Assembly (NCBI RefSeq): GCF_023343835.1
Contig: NC_064447.1
Span: forward strand, 6,588,001-6,652,000
Length of the DNA: 64,000 nucleotides
Direction of reading: 5' to 3'
DNA from: Lagopus muta
Lineage: Eukaryota; Chordata; Aves; Galliformes; Phasianidae
Shown here: positions 19,901 through 42,400 of the stretch, in pieces
Layout: each line of letters opens with the position of its first letter
Position numbering within the stretch: the first letter of the stretch is position 1
Notes under the pieces: model-generated
The model's input: only the letters and a program-made list of their open reading frames with translations
Databases searched by the model: none
What the model was told of the DNA's origin: nothing
Made by a program: the position numbers and the translations under genes

Positions 19901-21817
19901 AAACTTTTTCTCGGCCACGTTTTTCTTCAGTTACACTTAGGTGTTATGAATCCTGTAGGACTTGCTGCACGCTCATATTTCACCTTCCTGTAAAATGATT
20001 TTCTACTGGCCTGCCTGCTTGTCCCTTCTCACTAACCCAGCCTTCCACCTGGTTAGACTGTACCCATGGGCATTTTCTTTTAGAGCATTGGTGAACTGGA
20101 TTTGCTTCTCAGTATGGCCAATCGTTCATGTAGGGTACAGCATTTTTTCAACAAGCAGTGTAAACAGATACCTTAACCTAACGAGGACAGACAAAACACC
20201 ACATTCTTGTATTCTGAAATTCAAAACATGATCCTGCCTACCTGAGGACAAATGAAGCCTGCTCCATACATGATGCTTCTTATAGAAGAAGAAAGGACAT
20301 CCCGAGGAATGAGATTATCCGCAAAGATCATCATAAAATTGTTGCAGAAGGCTAAGTGGAAAACTTGGAAGAAGTTCATAGTAACAAAAAATAAAAAGTT
20401 TTTCTCTGTCATAATCTGCTTGGTTAATGAGATCACCGAGGACCAGGAGAGAGCTCTGTCACCATTTCCTCGATCAGCATTCTCGGCAAGAACTCCTCTC
20501 TGCTCATACTGGCTGGTACTGTATTTGCCTGTGTAATACATACAAGCTGTTGCTAACGCTGCAATCAAAACAGCGAAAGCCTGAAAATAAGCAAAATTTT
20601 CCATATTATCTGATATCAGGCCACAAAAGAGAACACTTGTTGACCCGATCAATGTTGCTACTTGGTTGTATTTTATAAGCTGAAGCCTGCTTTCATGTCT
20701 TGTTGAAATTTCTGCAAAGAGCGCGCACTGTGCGAGCAGCACAAAGGTGAGCAAACCATCAAAAGCACACAGTGCGACAATGAGGTGGAGCCCACTCAGC
20801 CAGTCACCTTCTTCATAATGTCTCCAAGGGAACCAAGGAAGCAAAAAGGCTAACGCGTACAACGGAGCTCCGTACAGAATGGAAAACTGGCGTCTGGAGC
20901 AGCATGGCAACTGGGAGTTGTCTTGAATATAGCCAAAAAGTGGATCATTAATGGCGTTCCATATCATAAATACAACCTGGGACAAACAGAACACAACTTA
21001 GCAGTGTGAGTTTTCTGCAGAGGTTATACAGGCAAGAAGTAATGAACACCATATCTATTTAAAGAATCTCTACTTAAAGAATAAAAGAAAGAGCAAAAAC
21101 AGACTTGGGACCAAATTATCAAAAGTATTTAAAGGTTTACAGTGATTATGAAATAGAATAAAAAAAGAAAGCGTAAGTAGGCAGTGCACAATGCCTGGTG
21201 AACCCCCATGGCTACAACCTCACTCTTCTGACAGCTCCCACCTTGCACACTCATCGCAAGTGATGCAGACCATGAGCCAGCTCGTTGCCTGCTGGAATTT
21301 ACAGCAGGAGCTGCACACCCAGCTTGCAGAACTGGGGCAGTATTTAAGTACTTGAACAATCCATAAATGTACCTCTGGAGCTGAGATGCAAGATTAGTTT
21401 AAAAGATTACTTCAAGTTAATCTTCCCAGCAATCAAAGTTTGAGACTTTTGTCTGCAGATTGTAAACAGTGTTTCATTTGTACATATTCTTGCATATGCA
21501 ATATCAAAACTTAAAAGGAAGTACTGCATAACCATTTGCTTTGCATTCAAAAGGAATTAATAAGTAAAAAAATACCACCACAAAACAAACCAAAAAACTT
21601 CACCTTTGTTACAATATCACAGATGCAAACACACCATGAAACCAACATATCCATCGTACAATACCTGTGCTTGATGAAATGCTACTTCTGAAATTCTGTA
21701 TCGGTTTAGGAAAAGCTTGACGTAGTAGAAATTAAAGATACTGTTCATCATTCCAGCACCCAACGTGGTCATGGAATACGCCAGAGCATTGGGGTGGATT
21801 TCCAAAGCCAACTTCAT
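10975..21817 (-). CDS. MFSD13B: MFSD13B, major facilitator superfamily (TMEM180-like) membrane protein
   Basis: Coding exons are 21817-21665, 20976-20242, 18086-17932, 16482-16399, 15479-15336 and 11104-10975. The phases join without a shift to give 466 aa. The protein is polytopic and matches the MFSD13/TMEM180 family (GPH-like MFS). Family marks are NFYYVKLFLNRYRISE in helix 1-2, WNAINDPLFGYIQD (motif A-like loop), a large exon with several helices, then FNLPLADIVDADLIKHKRR and SSMVFGTNALFTKPAQSLAP near the last helices. Substrate and direction of transport are unknown. I prefer the Met at 21817 (MKLALEIHP) because it aligns with the family start; an in-frame Met at 21916 would add 33 residues. 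Synteny between METTL9 and CDR2 favours MFSD13B over its paralogue MFSD13A. The family call is firm and the A/B assignment somewhat less so. Confidence 0.9.
11105..20241 (-). other. MFSD13B: MFSD13B introns between coding exons 2 and 6
   Basis: Introns are 11105-15335, 15480-16398, 16483-17931 and 18087-20241. They are AT-rich and contain an A12 run (16127-16138), an A17 run (19108-19124), an 18-bp AT-rich palindrome (16963-16980) and a small hairpin (16697-16721). A plus-strand open frame at 19287-19808 lacks any recognisable motif. Confidence 0.6.
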
Positions 21818-21970
21818 CTTCCCAACTGCGTGAGCCTCTTCTTCCTCAAGGTACAGGAAAGAATTACAATAGTTGGTTAAATAATTTTCCAAAGTCAAAG
21901 GATGTGGGAGATTCATATCAGAGGTGTGGAAATGGATTCTAGCAGCAAGATCTCCACATCCTCACTTCCT
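21818..21970 (-). other. MFSD13B: Likely 5' UTR part of MFSD13B exon 2
   Basis: Upstream of the preferred start, a minus-strand acceptor (GTGCTCAG ending at 21971) would begin this exon at 21970. The stretch includes the alternative in-frame ATG at 21916. A second possible acceptor (CACGCAG) lies just upstream of the 21817 ATG. Inferred from splice signals only. Confidence 0.4.
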
Positions 21971-23480
21971 CTGAGCACAAAACCACACAGGTGCAGAATA
22001 TCAATTCAGCGACATTTCTAAACCTCATCAGCTAGAAGTCAACAGAACAGGTAGACCAAATTTTAAGAGAATAATTTCTGCGCACATAAAAATTAGCGTT
22101 TGCAAAGACCAATTCTGGTGCAGAGGTCAAAGTAATTGCACACACTTTACATCTTGCCAGCTATGTAGTTTTAAAGCTACGAAGCTCTGTGCAGGAATGA
22201 AGTGAGTCAGCCCACAGCCCTACAAGTTCCATTGCTGTGAATGTCCAAATGCAGCAAACACTAGGAAGCATTCCTTTCAAAACAAAGTTTTGGGTTTGTA
22301 CTTTTAAATGCTAATACTTAACGAACATGGAAGCAATACTTACACCTAATAAACAAATCAGACATGAACAGAAACCATGGAGCTATCCAAGCACTTTTTA
22401 ACAGTCTAAACATTTTCATACTAGAAGAGACAGCATGTAAACAAAATGCAGAAAGTGACTCATGCAGAGCAGTACAGCATTAAAGTACGTCCAAATAACA
22501 GAGATTCTTTAATGCAGAGCTCTGTGATAAATCAAACAGAGCTTCAGCCAACAGCTCTCTGAGTTGCTGACTGCTTCCACGTGTCTCCAGCAACTAACTG
22601 AAGTATGAGTGCTGCAAAGCACCCTGTGGAGACAGCCAGCTCCAGGGAACCCCCACCTTCTAAAGCAAATATTCCCTTTATGTTCTTGACCAGATTTGAT
22701 TCCAGAATCCCAATACAGAAATATTTCTCTCGAGTTGCTCTTTCTAACCGAGGCTTTATCCATCTGAACATCTCTTTGAGAGGAGCAATTTGCCATTCCT
22801 TTGGAGGCACACATTTCAGCCTTAATACCTGCTAACTGCAGAGCTGCACAACCTGCTGCCAGCTGTGCACCCCTTCCTCCTCTGCACCACGTTAACAATT
22901 TTATCCAACATGCAATTTTCAAACAGCCATCCAAAGGTCATTTATTTGTAAAAACGTGACTCAGTTTTCAGATAATTGAGTGTGACTGTCATGCTTGTCA
23001 TCATATTCATTTTTCACAGAATTTTCCATTTCCAGGTGATTGATTCCAGGCTTTGCACCTCTGTAGCAAGTTTGGTTTCATAAACCGAACTGAGAAACCT
23101 ACGTTATTGAAAAGATGCCCATGTGAAATGTTTATGCTTAAAAAGAGGGATATCAAAAACTGTGAAAGGTGATTATCGATAAGAAAAGTATGCTTTTTAA
23201 AACTGTGTATCCACATCTTCCCAAATACACTTAATGATGTCGGTGTGAGACCTCGGGGCTTTTGGAAAACCACAGTCCAGCTGTAACCCTGTAGGCTTTC
23301 AGTGGAGAACTGCGGGCCCCGACCTTTGATTCTAAGAGCACTAAGATAAACGCTCAGCATTAACATTCTCAAGTCGTATTTGACTCAGTTCCTTCCTACG
23401 CACAGATAAGAAACTGCTCCCGTCGCTCCTAAAAACTTACAAGCATCATTTCTTCTACAACAGCTTCCTAACAATGCGCC
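21971..23480 (-). other. MFSD13B intron 1 (putative)
   Basis: A stretch of about 1.5 kb with no clear exon. If MFSD13B begins in the CpG island near 23.7-24.2 kb, this is its first intron. A consensus minus-strand donor GTAAGT at 23440-23435 and a GTGAGG donor at 23720-23715 are both candidates for the end of a non-coding first exon. Confidence 0.4.
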
Positions 23481-24294
23481 GACCCGCCTCCAGCGCCATG
23501 ACTCAGTGCAGCACAGGATCTGACTCGGCTCCTGCGCTAACGCTACATCTGCTCCCGCGCCTCGCGTGTGAATCGCCTCGGTGAGAAGCCGAGGTTCCAC
23601 GCTTCCCTTCCCCAGAGACGTGTTCTTTAATTGTACAACAATGAAACACGCGTGAGCCTCCCGCACAGCCGTGAGTCACAGAGCGCACCGGCCGCACAGC
23701 CTCTCGTAGCAGCGCCTCACCGCAGCGCAGCGCTGAGGGCAGAGCAAAGAACCGGCGCTTTTCGAGTCCTCAGGGGGAGCCCTGAGGGGAAGCACCGCTG
23801 AAAGGAAACCCCGCGGAGGGCAGACGCACGCAGAGCTCCCAGGGCTCCCAACCTGCGGGTATCCCAGCCCCGGGCACGCCGCGCTGCCGCCCGCTCAGAG
23901 CCTCCCGGCGCTGAGGGGCGCGGCTCTACGCCTTGCGGAGGCGCACAGCGAGCGGCAGACGGACCCGCGGGGACGGCGCCCTCCGCTCCGCACCCCGGCG
24001 CAGAACCTTCCCCGGGCGGGAAGGAGGGGAGGGGCTGAGCGCGTGGAGAGCGGGGCCCAGGCACCGCCTCACAGGGCACCGCGGGGACTCCCAACACTCC
24101 CGGGCGCGCCGCCACCTCTGCCACACCGGAACCCCCCCACGGCGGCCGCTCCCCGCCGCGAACGCCGCGAACGCCTCGAGCCCTGCCGCCACCGCCCCTT
24201 CCGCGGGCACCGACCGACCTCCTCCGCCCGGAGGCTGCGCAGCGGGACGCTGGAGGAGGGCCGGCTGGCTAGGGCCAACCCCTCCTTCTCTTTC

Positions 24295-24407
24295 ATTGGC
24301 CGCCTGCCGTGAGTCCGCTTCCTGGTTGGCCGGCGCTCCTTTCGATCTACCCGGCGGGCGGCTCCCCATTGGCTCTCGGCAGAGGAGGTGAGGGCGTAGT
24401 GTTTGAA
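24295..24407 (+). promoter_or_regulatory. CDR2: CCAAT-box / CDE-CHR-like module upstream of CDR2
   Basis: Inverted CCAAT boxes ATTGG lie at 24295-24299 and 24368-24372, with a weaker GTTGG at 24325-24329. TTTGAA, the CHR core, is at 24402-24407, 34 nt after the last ATTGG. A GC-rich GGGCGT sits four bases before the CHR, the spacing known for CDE/CHR pairs. This arrangement is typical of promoters bound by NF-Y and the DREAM/MMB complexes and active in G2/M. It lies about 220 bp before the CDR2 ATG. The function is inferred. Confidence 0.5.
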
Positions 24408-24518
24408 TCGCGGGCCGACGGTGGGCGGGCGGCTATAGCGTGCCACGTTGTCGCCGGCGGCTCCGCACAGCCCGACCAGAAGGGGGAGAGGTTCGGCAAA
24501 GTCCGGAAACGTTCGGCA

Positions 24519-24539
24519 ATGGCCGGAGGCGGCTTTTAA
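24519..24539 (+). other. CDR2: Short upstream open reading frame in the CDR2 leader
   Basis: ATG at 24519 encodes MAGGGF and stops at 24539, ending 86 nt before the CDR2 start codon. It is present in the mRNA only if transcription begins upstream of 24519, which is unknown. Confidence 0.35.
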
Positions 24540-24625
24540 GGCGAGGAGCGGCAGCCGGCTCGCCCTGCCCCGCCGCCGCCCGGCGCGAGGTGAGCGCTGC
24601 GCCCTGTCCGCTAGGGAAGGGCGCG

Positions 24626-35716
<11,091 letters not shown>

Positions 35717-36476
35717 CGTTAGATGTTCTGATGACTGATTTGTTGCTGGTGACTAATTTGTTGCCCAGAAAGGGGGAAAGACTTTACACAAATGTCAAAA
35801 GACCCCTTGCACAGATGTTTCTTTTAGCACTAAAAAGGAATGTTTTCAATTGGCTCATAGAGAGTAGTTAAAAAGCTAGTTAGACTAGCAGTCTCCCTGT
35901 AGGTACGTAGCAATAGATGTAATGTTGTTTGGCACTGTCACACGAACTAGTGGTTGTAAAGGAAACAAACATTGTAGCTTAATACTACAATGCTACTTCA
36001 TACACTTGATTTCTGGCAGAAACTGACAATGGTTTTCCTAGTCCACTTCAAATTAACAGAGCTAAGAAATCCGTACACTACTTCTCACAAAGAACTAGGT
36101 AAAAGCTTTTCTTTAACTTGCATGTGATCATCTAGCCCAGTAACTGTAAAAAAAACAAACAAACAAAAAACCAAAAAGCCCCAGGTCAGTATCACAGGCA
36201 GCCTCTCCTCGAGTCCTGAGAATGAAGTTAGTGAATCTAGCTGAATTTGCTTTAGCAGGGAGGTGGAGAGCTAGCATAGCAGCTTGCGCTGTGCTTGGTA
36301 AAGTTAATGCCATGTGTTCACATGAACCAGGCTCTTCTATGGATAAGTATAGATGTCTTTGTACTGAGAAAGACTTTGACAAGAAGTTTGTGTGGCTGTT
36401 TAGGTATGGTTTCTTATTTAGGGGACTTCGTCTTAAGGTGAGGTACTGTGAATTGATTACATGTTATTTGGAGCTG

Positions 36477-36493
36477 TTTTTTTTTTTTTTTTT
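36477..36493. repeat. Homopolymer T17
   Basis: Run of 17 T in the predicted CDR2 3' UTR. Confidence 0.85.
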
Positions 36494-37242
36494 GTGGGAG
36501 GCCAACAAAGTACCTACTAGTGTGTATTTGGCAAGACAAAGTTGCAATTTAGTCATTTAACTTTAGCAGTAGAATTGATACAGTGAGATAGCTTTTAAGC
36601 TCACATACCACAAACTCCAAGCACTGAAGGAGATGGGTCAGGTAAAGCCTTATCTTACAGGTTTGCCCATTGCTTCCACTGTCAGCTTCAGCGAACCTGT
36701 TCCATGCTGCCTATGGGGTGGTGGGAGGCTGGATGCAACACTGCTAGAACATATCCTACTGAAAGTGTGGGGCTGTGTTGTTGTTCATACTTTCCTCCTC
36801 CACTCCCTAATAGTAGCTCATAGGTATTCATATTCTGAAAAACAAAATATGCAGAAGTACATTCTTTAGAAGTGCTTTGAAGTATGAAGAATGGAAAACA
36901 AAGGCTAAGCAATTAAGGAGAAAGAAGGCACCAGGAAAGGTGACATCCTTCTTACACAGGGTCTCATAGCTTAATTTGGTTAGCTCTTCTTGGGAACTTC
37001 CTTATTGCCTGTCTGAGTTGCTGCAATATACCAAAACAGCTGGAAGAGTGACAATTTCTCAGCTTTAGTTCAACTGCTGCTATTAAGTTGTCTGCCTTAT
37101 TTACCTGTTAAGCTTGTGTATAGTTGTCCTTCATTTGCAGTATTAAGACTCCGTATTGTGGGAATTTCTCAAAAATATGTATTGCATTCTTAAGAATTAT
37201 TTAAAAATGGGAATCCGAATGTTGTAAATATTTTTCTAAGCA

Positions 37243-37248
37243 AATAAA
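37243..37248 (+). terminator. CDR2: CDR2 poly(A) signal (AATAAA)
   Basis: First canonical hexamer after the CDR2 stop codon. It lies 13 bases after a TGTAAATA element. Assigned from motif and position. Confidence 0.6.
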
Positions 37249-37270
37249 TCAGCCAGTCAAGCTCCACGTG

Positions 37271-39135
37271 TAACTAGTAATTATGCCTATCTGTGCTGAT
37301 CTTGAAACAGTAAACTGTGCAGATGGCAGCTGCATTATCTGGTCTATCCTACACAGCTCAGATGGAGTTCCCATTAAATTTTTATTCTAAAAAATTTACA
37401 GTAGGTAGAAAAGGATACGCCTGTCTGTGCTATAAGGCCAGAGGCAACGAAGTAGCTTCTTGTTTCTCTCGTGTTTGTCAGTGTTGTTCCAAAAAGGGTG
37501 TTGGAGGGGTGGAAGGCAGGAGAGCTGCTGTTCTGCCACCAGGTTAGCTCTGGTGTCACTGCTTCCCTGGCACTTGGATTGTCATTATCTAAAGGCTTTC
37601 TACTGCAAAGCAGTAACTTTAGATATGTGTTCTGGCTGTCACAAGCACTCTTTTACTAATGCTATTCACTTTGGGGAGTGGGGCATCCACACCCATGGGA
37701 CCAGAAGTTGTGTAGAAACAACTTTAGAATTTCTTGTTAAATATGTGATCTTCAGTGGTTTAATACTGTTGGTTAGCAGGGCACTTTCTATCTATTTTTT
37801 ACCCTTTAAAATATCCAGAATGTTCTCAGATTTCCACAGAAATCTTCTGTAGCATAACCTGCCTTTGACCACCTGTGCCATTGTTGAGCTCTGGCTGTAC
37901 TGCAGTGTACTTTAACACTTAACTGTACATACCCTGTAATAAAAACCTCCAAGGCTCTGCTGTTCTATAACCTCTCTCAGACTGGCTTTCTCAGGGATAA
38001 GCTTTATGGGCGCAGCTGTAGGCAATGCTACAGCAACAGGGTCATGCTAGGTAAGCAACAGTGATGGGGACACCCAGCACAAAGGCTGCAAAAGCTGCCT
38101 GAACTTGAACACTGCCTGATTACAGTAGTGAATAAACTTAGTGTGTGAGTTAAGGTAGAGTTTTAGCAGTTTAGAAATAAGTACTTTCCACAGAAGTTCA
38201 AAATGCTCTAAGTATGGCACACTGCTCTTAGGCCAATCTTAATCTGCTTATTTTAGTTAAAAAAACAGCCCTTAAGCATAAGTAGATGAAATTAATAGTA
38301 TCTACTTGAGCTTCTCATATGATGGAAATTACAGAAAACAAAACCCACGAACAGTAACTGCTCTAAAGCCACCAGTGGGGTGTTCCTTACCTCACTGCTG
38401 TGAAGCTTAAGTGACAAACGTAGAACAGAAGCAACTCAGTTATCATTTCTTGAGCAACAGGCTGCATCTTGACAACCATCCTAAAAAATGTGATGCAAGT
38501 AGAAAAGTACAGCAAGGGGCAGTTTGCCATCTACCTCAAACATCTGCAAATATTCTTTACCTTTCCTTCCTCTGTAAGCCTTTGGGCTCTAAAAGGAGCA
38601 AAGATCATTTCCATTTCTTCCTGGGCAAATACAAGGCAGAGTACAGCAGGATGCCACAGCTGACCTTCAAGATAAAATTTTATTTTTAAAAAAGTTACAC
38701 AAAATAGAGGTTTTACATTGTTGCCAAGTGTGATAACTGCAGCTGGATGCCTTGCACATGGTGCACTTACCTTTGCACACAGTAAGGCAAAACTCCATCC
38801 ACCAAAACCCACATCAATAAGACATCCAGTAGTTGTTTCACATCTATTTCAAGTGTAAGTACTTTTTCAGACAGTTCATTTTACAGACACCAGGTGAGAA
38901 CAGTTGCTATGTCATACAATGTTTAAAGACAGTGATTTTGTATCCCCCCTCCCTGCCCTGATGTGCCCATGAACATCACTACCCTTGTTGTAAAGGAAGG
39001 CGGCAAGGGCTGTTGTAATGCTCAGACTAATGCCTGAGCATCTAGGTATTTAACAGAACCTGGGATGTTTGTAAACAAATTTAATTTATTGGCATCACTT
39101 ACTTACAAAATAAAATATTAGACCATGATTTTCCA
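37271..39135. other. Intergenic gap between the convergent CDR2 and POLR3E 3' ends
   Basis: About 1.9 kb with no exon or repeat that I recognise. It holds an alternative plus-strand AATAAA (37938-37943) and further minus-strand AATAAA hexamers (38679-38684, 39085-39090), so either transcript may extend into it. Confidence 0.5.
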
Positions 39136-39158
39136 TCATGTCTGTGTCAGTATATGGT

Positions 39159-39169
39159 TTTATTTTATT
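39159..39169 (-). terminator. POLR3E: POLR3E poly(A) signals (two overlapping AATAAA)
   Basis: TTTATT on the plus strand at 39159-39164 and 39164-39169 gives two minus-strand AATAAA hexamers about 290-300 nt past the POLR3E stop codon. This predicts a short 3' UTR ending near 39140. Confidence 0.6.
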
Positions 39170-39459
39170 ATAAGGAAAGAGAAGGAGAAGCAAAATACAT
39201 TAGAAATCCCAGATTAATCAAACTGCAGACAGGGTCCCGTGTTGTCTTCCTAGTTGTTCGCTGCACCCAGGCAGCCATGCAAACATATGTGTGAGTGTGC
39301 TGTGATGTCAGTGACTGTCTGCAATGCCACATGCCCCAAAGTAGGTCAGCTCCTGCCCCACACTCCTGAGGCCACAGCATTACTGTCTGTGCCGCCCACC
39401 GCAGGTTTCCTCTTTCATCCAGGAGAACATCTGAAGCACAGAAACCGCCACAGCTGCCG

Positions 39460-42400
39460 TCAAGACTGCACAGTCCCTTTAAGATACCACATTCCACCAT
39501 AGCTCACACAGCAGTCCTGGGGAGAAAGGGAGAACCCATCAGTGCCTGCTGCACTGCCCCACATTTCCAAACCGCAGGGATTACACGCTATGAGGTGAGC
39601 CCCACTGGAACCATGATTTGGCTTTGCAACCTTAAATGTGATCAGAACGTCCCTCCTGTGTGCCAACAAGAGCCAGAGCAGCAGGTTATCTCTGCCCTGA
39701 AGCTTAACACAGCAGACAAAGGGGAAAGGCTGAGAGCACAGGGAGGATACACAATGGGAAGGTTTCTGGGAGGAGGAGATGGGAAGAATGGTGAAGCAGG
39801 TTAGGACAGGAAAAGAGGTGAGAACCAAAGGAACTACGGGGTAACTGCAGCCTGAAGATGTGAACTGACAAAAGGGAGCAGAGGAAGCACGCAGGCAGCC
39901 CCAAGCTGGAGCTTTTCAGCAACGTTCTGTGGCAAGGAAGGATCAAACCTCAGAACTGTACTCAGGTATTCTGACCGTGTCTGCTACACTCACAGCTGCA
40001 AGCTTCACAGCAAAGGAGTTCAGTTTGTGGTTCCTTATTTCTATTCAATGAACACCAAGCCTCATGAATTCTAAGCCTAACAACTCCTTTTGCTGCAACC
40101 CTCCCACTTACGTAATTCAACTGGAGCTTAAGCACTGCTACAGAACTGATGCTGTGGAACTAAAAAGAAAAAAAAAGTACCAATAACTGTAACTTCTTCT
40201 TAATTCTTGGTGCTTACTGCCCTACAAAGAAATTAAGTGCAGAGGCTCAAAAGAGAGTTTTCATTCTGGATCTGCAGATGCAAAAATATAATTCCCTGTC
40301 AGTCTGCTCTTTCCTGTACAGGACAGGAACACATGCAGATGGGGAAATAAGAGCCAATAAATGCTATTTCGTTCAAAGTGGAATCAAATCTCTTATGATT
40401 TAAAGAAACCAGATAATCCTCCTACTTCATTAAATCATACTTTCAACATTTACTTCAGAAACATGCTTCTGCATTTCACATGCTTCTGTGACAAATACAT
40501 TCAAGACAAAGTCTGACACAACACAAGGCTGACTGTGCAGTGACTTAGATTTTACAAAAGCAGGATCTGGTTTGCCAGGGACAACGATTCTTTGCTCCCC
40601 AGAAATAATTCATTTATTAAACATCAACAACAATGTGCAAATGAATGCCAGTACATTATCTAGACATCCCCAGAGAGCTGCGATTTGAGCCTGACAAACC
40701 TCCCAGCTCAGGCAAGACAAACCAAACGCTGCATAGCAGGCAGAAACGTCTCAGCTTATTTTAATACTAAGCCCAGGTTCATTCAAGCAAGACCAGTTTG
40801 CTTACTGTCACTGCAACAGATGTGTAATTTTTCAAGTAGGTTATTACTCTGCTTACAGATCCCAGAGTAATAAAGTACTTAAGCACTTGTCTCATTGAAG
40901 TGGGTGATGGTGAGCAAAGGCCCAGCAACAGTGACTGCAGTGCTACATGAGCTGGCAGCTTTCTCCTTTGTCAATCACAACCTGCATGGTTGGTACTTCA
41001 TACCTTAAACTTGCTTAGAAAGTAAATGGTTCATGTTCAAAGACAGAGATGAAAGGATTCAAACATTCACTATGAGATGTGCTAAATAAGACTCTATGTT
41101 TGTTTTAGTTGCGGTTTTGCTCACTACACTGCTGTAAGTTCTACTATAGAATATAATGCATTTCCTTCTGAACATGTGGCACCTGTTCTTCAGCATGAAA
41201 CAACAGCAGGCAGCTCAGCAAACTCAGAACGCTCCCACTGCCTTAATAAACTCCATATTATTTAAAAATAACTCTGAAGTGTGACATTTACTGTGCTCTA
41301 CTCCCTTCTGATCCAAGATGAAGAACAAAGATTTGCTGCAATAACTCTAAATAACAGGGGAGTCAAAATCACTGCTTTTTGGAGAGAAACAAGGTAGAAT
41401 GAGACGAGGATTACTTTAAAGAAAACAGGCTGAAAAACAAGCCCTGCCTGTTTTCCCACAGCAACTGTTCTATGATCACGATCACTTGTCAACTCAAGGC
41501 AATAAATGGTCCTTCAGTTAAACCAGAACGTTAAAAATTTATGCATTCACTGCACCAAAACCCCAGCTGAGCAGAAACTTACCTTTAGCACTCTATCCAC
41601 CTCCTGCTTGTTGAGGTCTTGACTCAGCTGATTCTGAATGACATTTCTGCGCACTCGATAATTTTTCGAAAAAATTTCAAGCAAAACTTGGCGATGCTTT
41701 AGAATGAAATCATTAATACAAAAACAATTACTTTTAGCTCTCTATAAAAAAAGCGCTATGTGCATTAGTCTGTTCAAAACATTCACTGAGCTGCATTAGA
41801 GTATTCTTGCTTCACAACCCTGAAACTGTCCCCTTTCAACCTGCTCTCATGAGGTGTCCTCCCATTATCTTGCAGCTTGCAGGGATCTCTCCACACCTCA
41901 TGAGCACATCTGCCCCCTCCTGTGACCCCAGGCACCTCCACAGGAACAAACCATACTAAAGAAGGGGCTATGACATATTTCTCTCGCATTTCCCAGGCAG
42001 CTCACATGGTCTGCTTCAGCCAGGAGCTCGGATGCTGCTTATTCTCTAGAACAATGCTCAAGACTTTCCTATAAACATTTATTTAGGTCACAGACACAGC
42101 ACTTGCATTGCCCATCTACATTCTGTTAGGCTGCCTTTCCTTCCACTTCACTTACAGTGATACAAATAAAACTCAGGAGATGTTCACATATGCTGTAATC
42201 ATTTCCTGTGCTAAATACAAACAGACACACCAGGTCCCATCATCATATAACCACTGGTTAACACTGCACTACCACTGCATTACCATTAGCAAAAAAAGAA
42301 AAATGATTTGACTGGATTGCACCCTAAGACCTGCACGGCAGAATCTTTTCTCTTCATACAATTGATAGTATTTACACCCCACTGAGTTAGTTACCAATGT

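Larger units (their letters stand above)
35717..37270 (+). other. CDR2: CDR2 3' UTR
   Basis: Runs from the stop codon to about 20 nt past the first AATAAA (37243-37248), giving a 3' UTR near 1.5 kb. It contains a perfect 8-bp hairpin at 35970-35992, a T17 run at 36477-36493 and a Pumilio-type TGTAAATA at 37223-37230. A second AATAAA at 37938-37943 could give a longer form. Confidence 0.65.
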
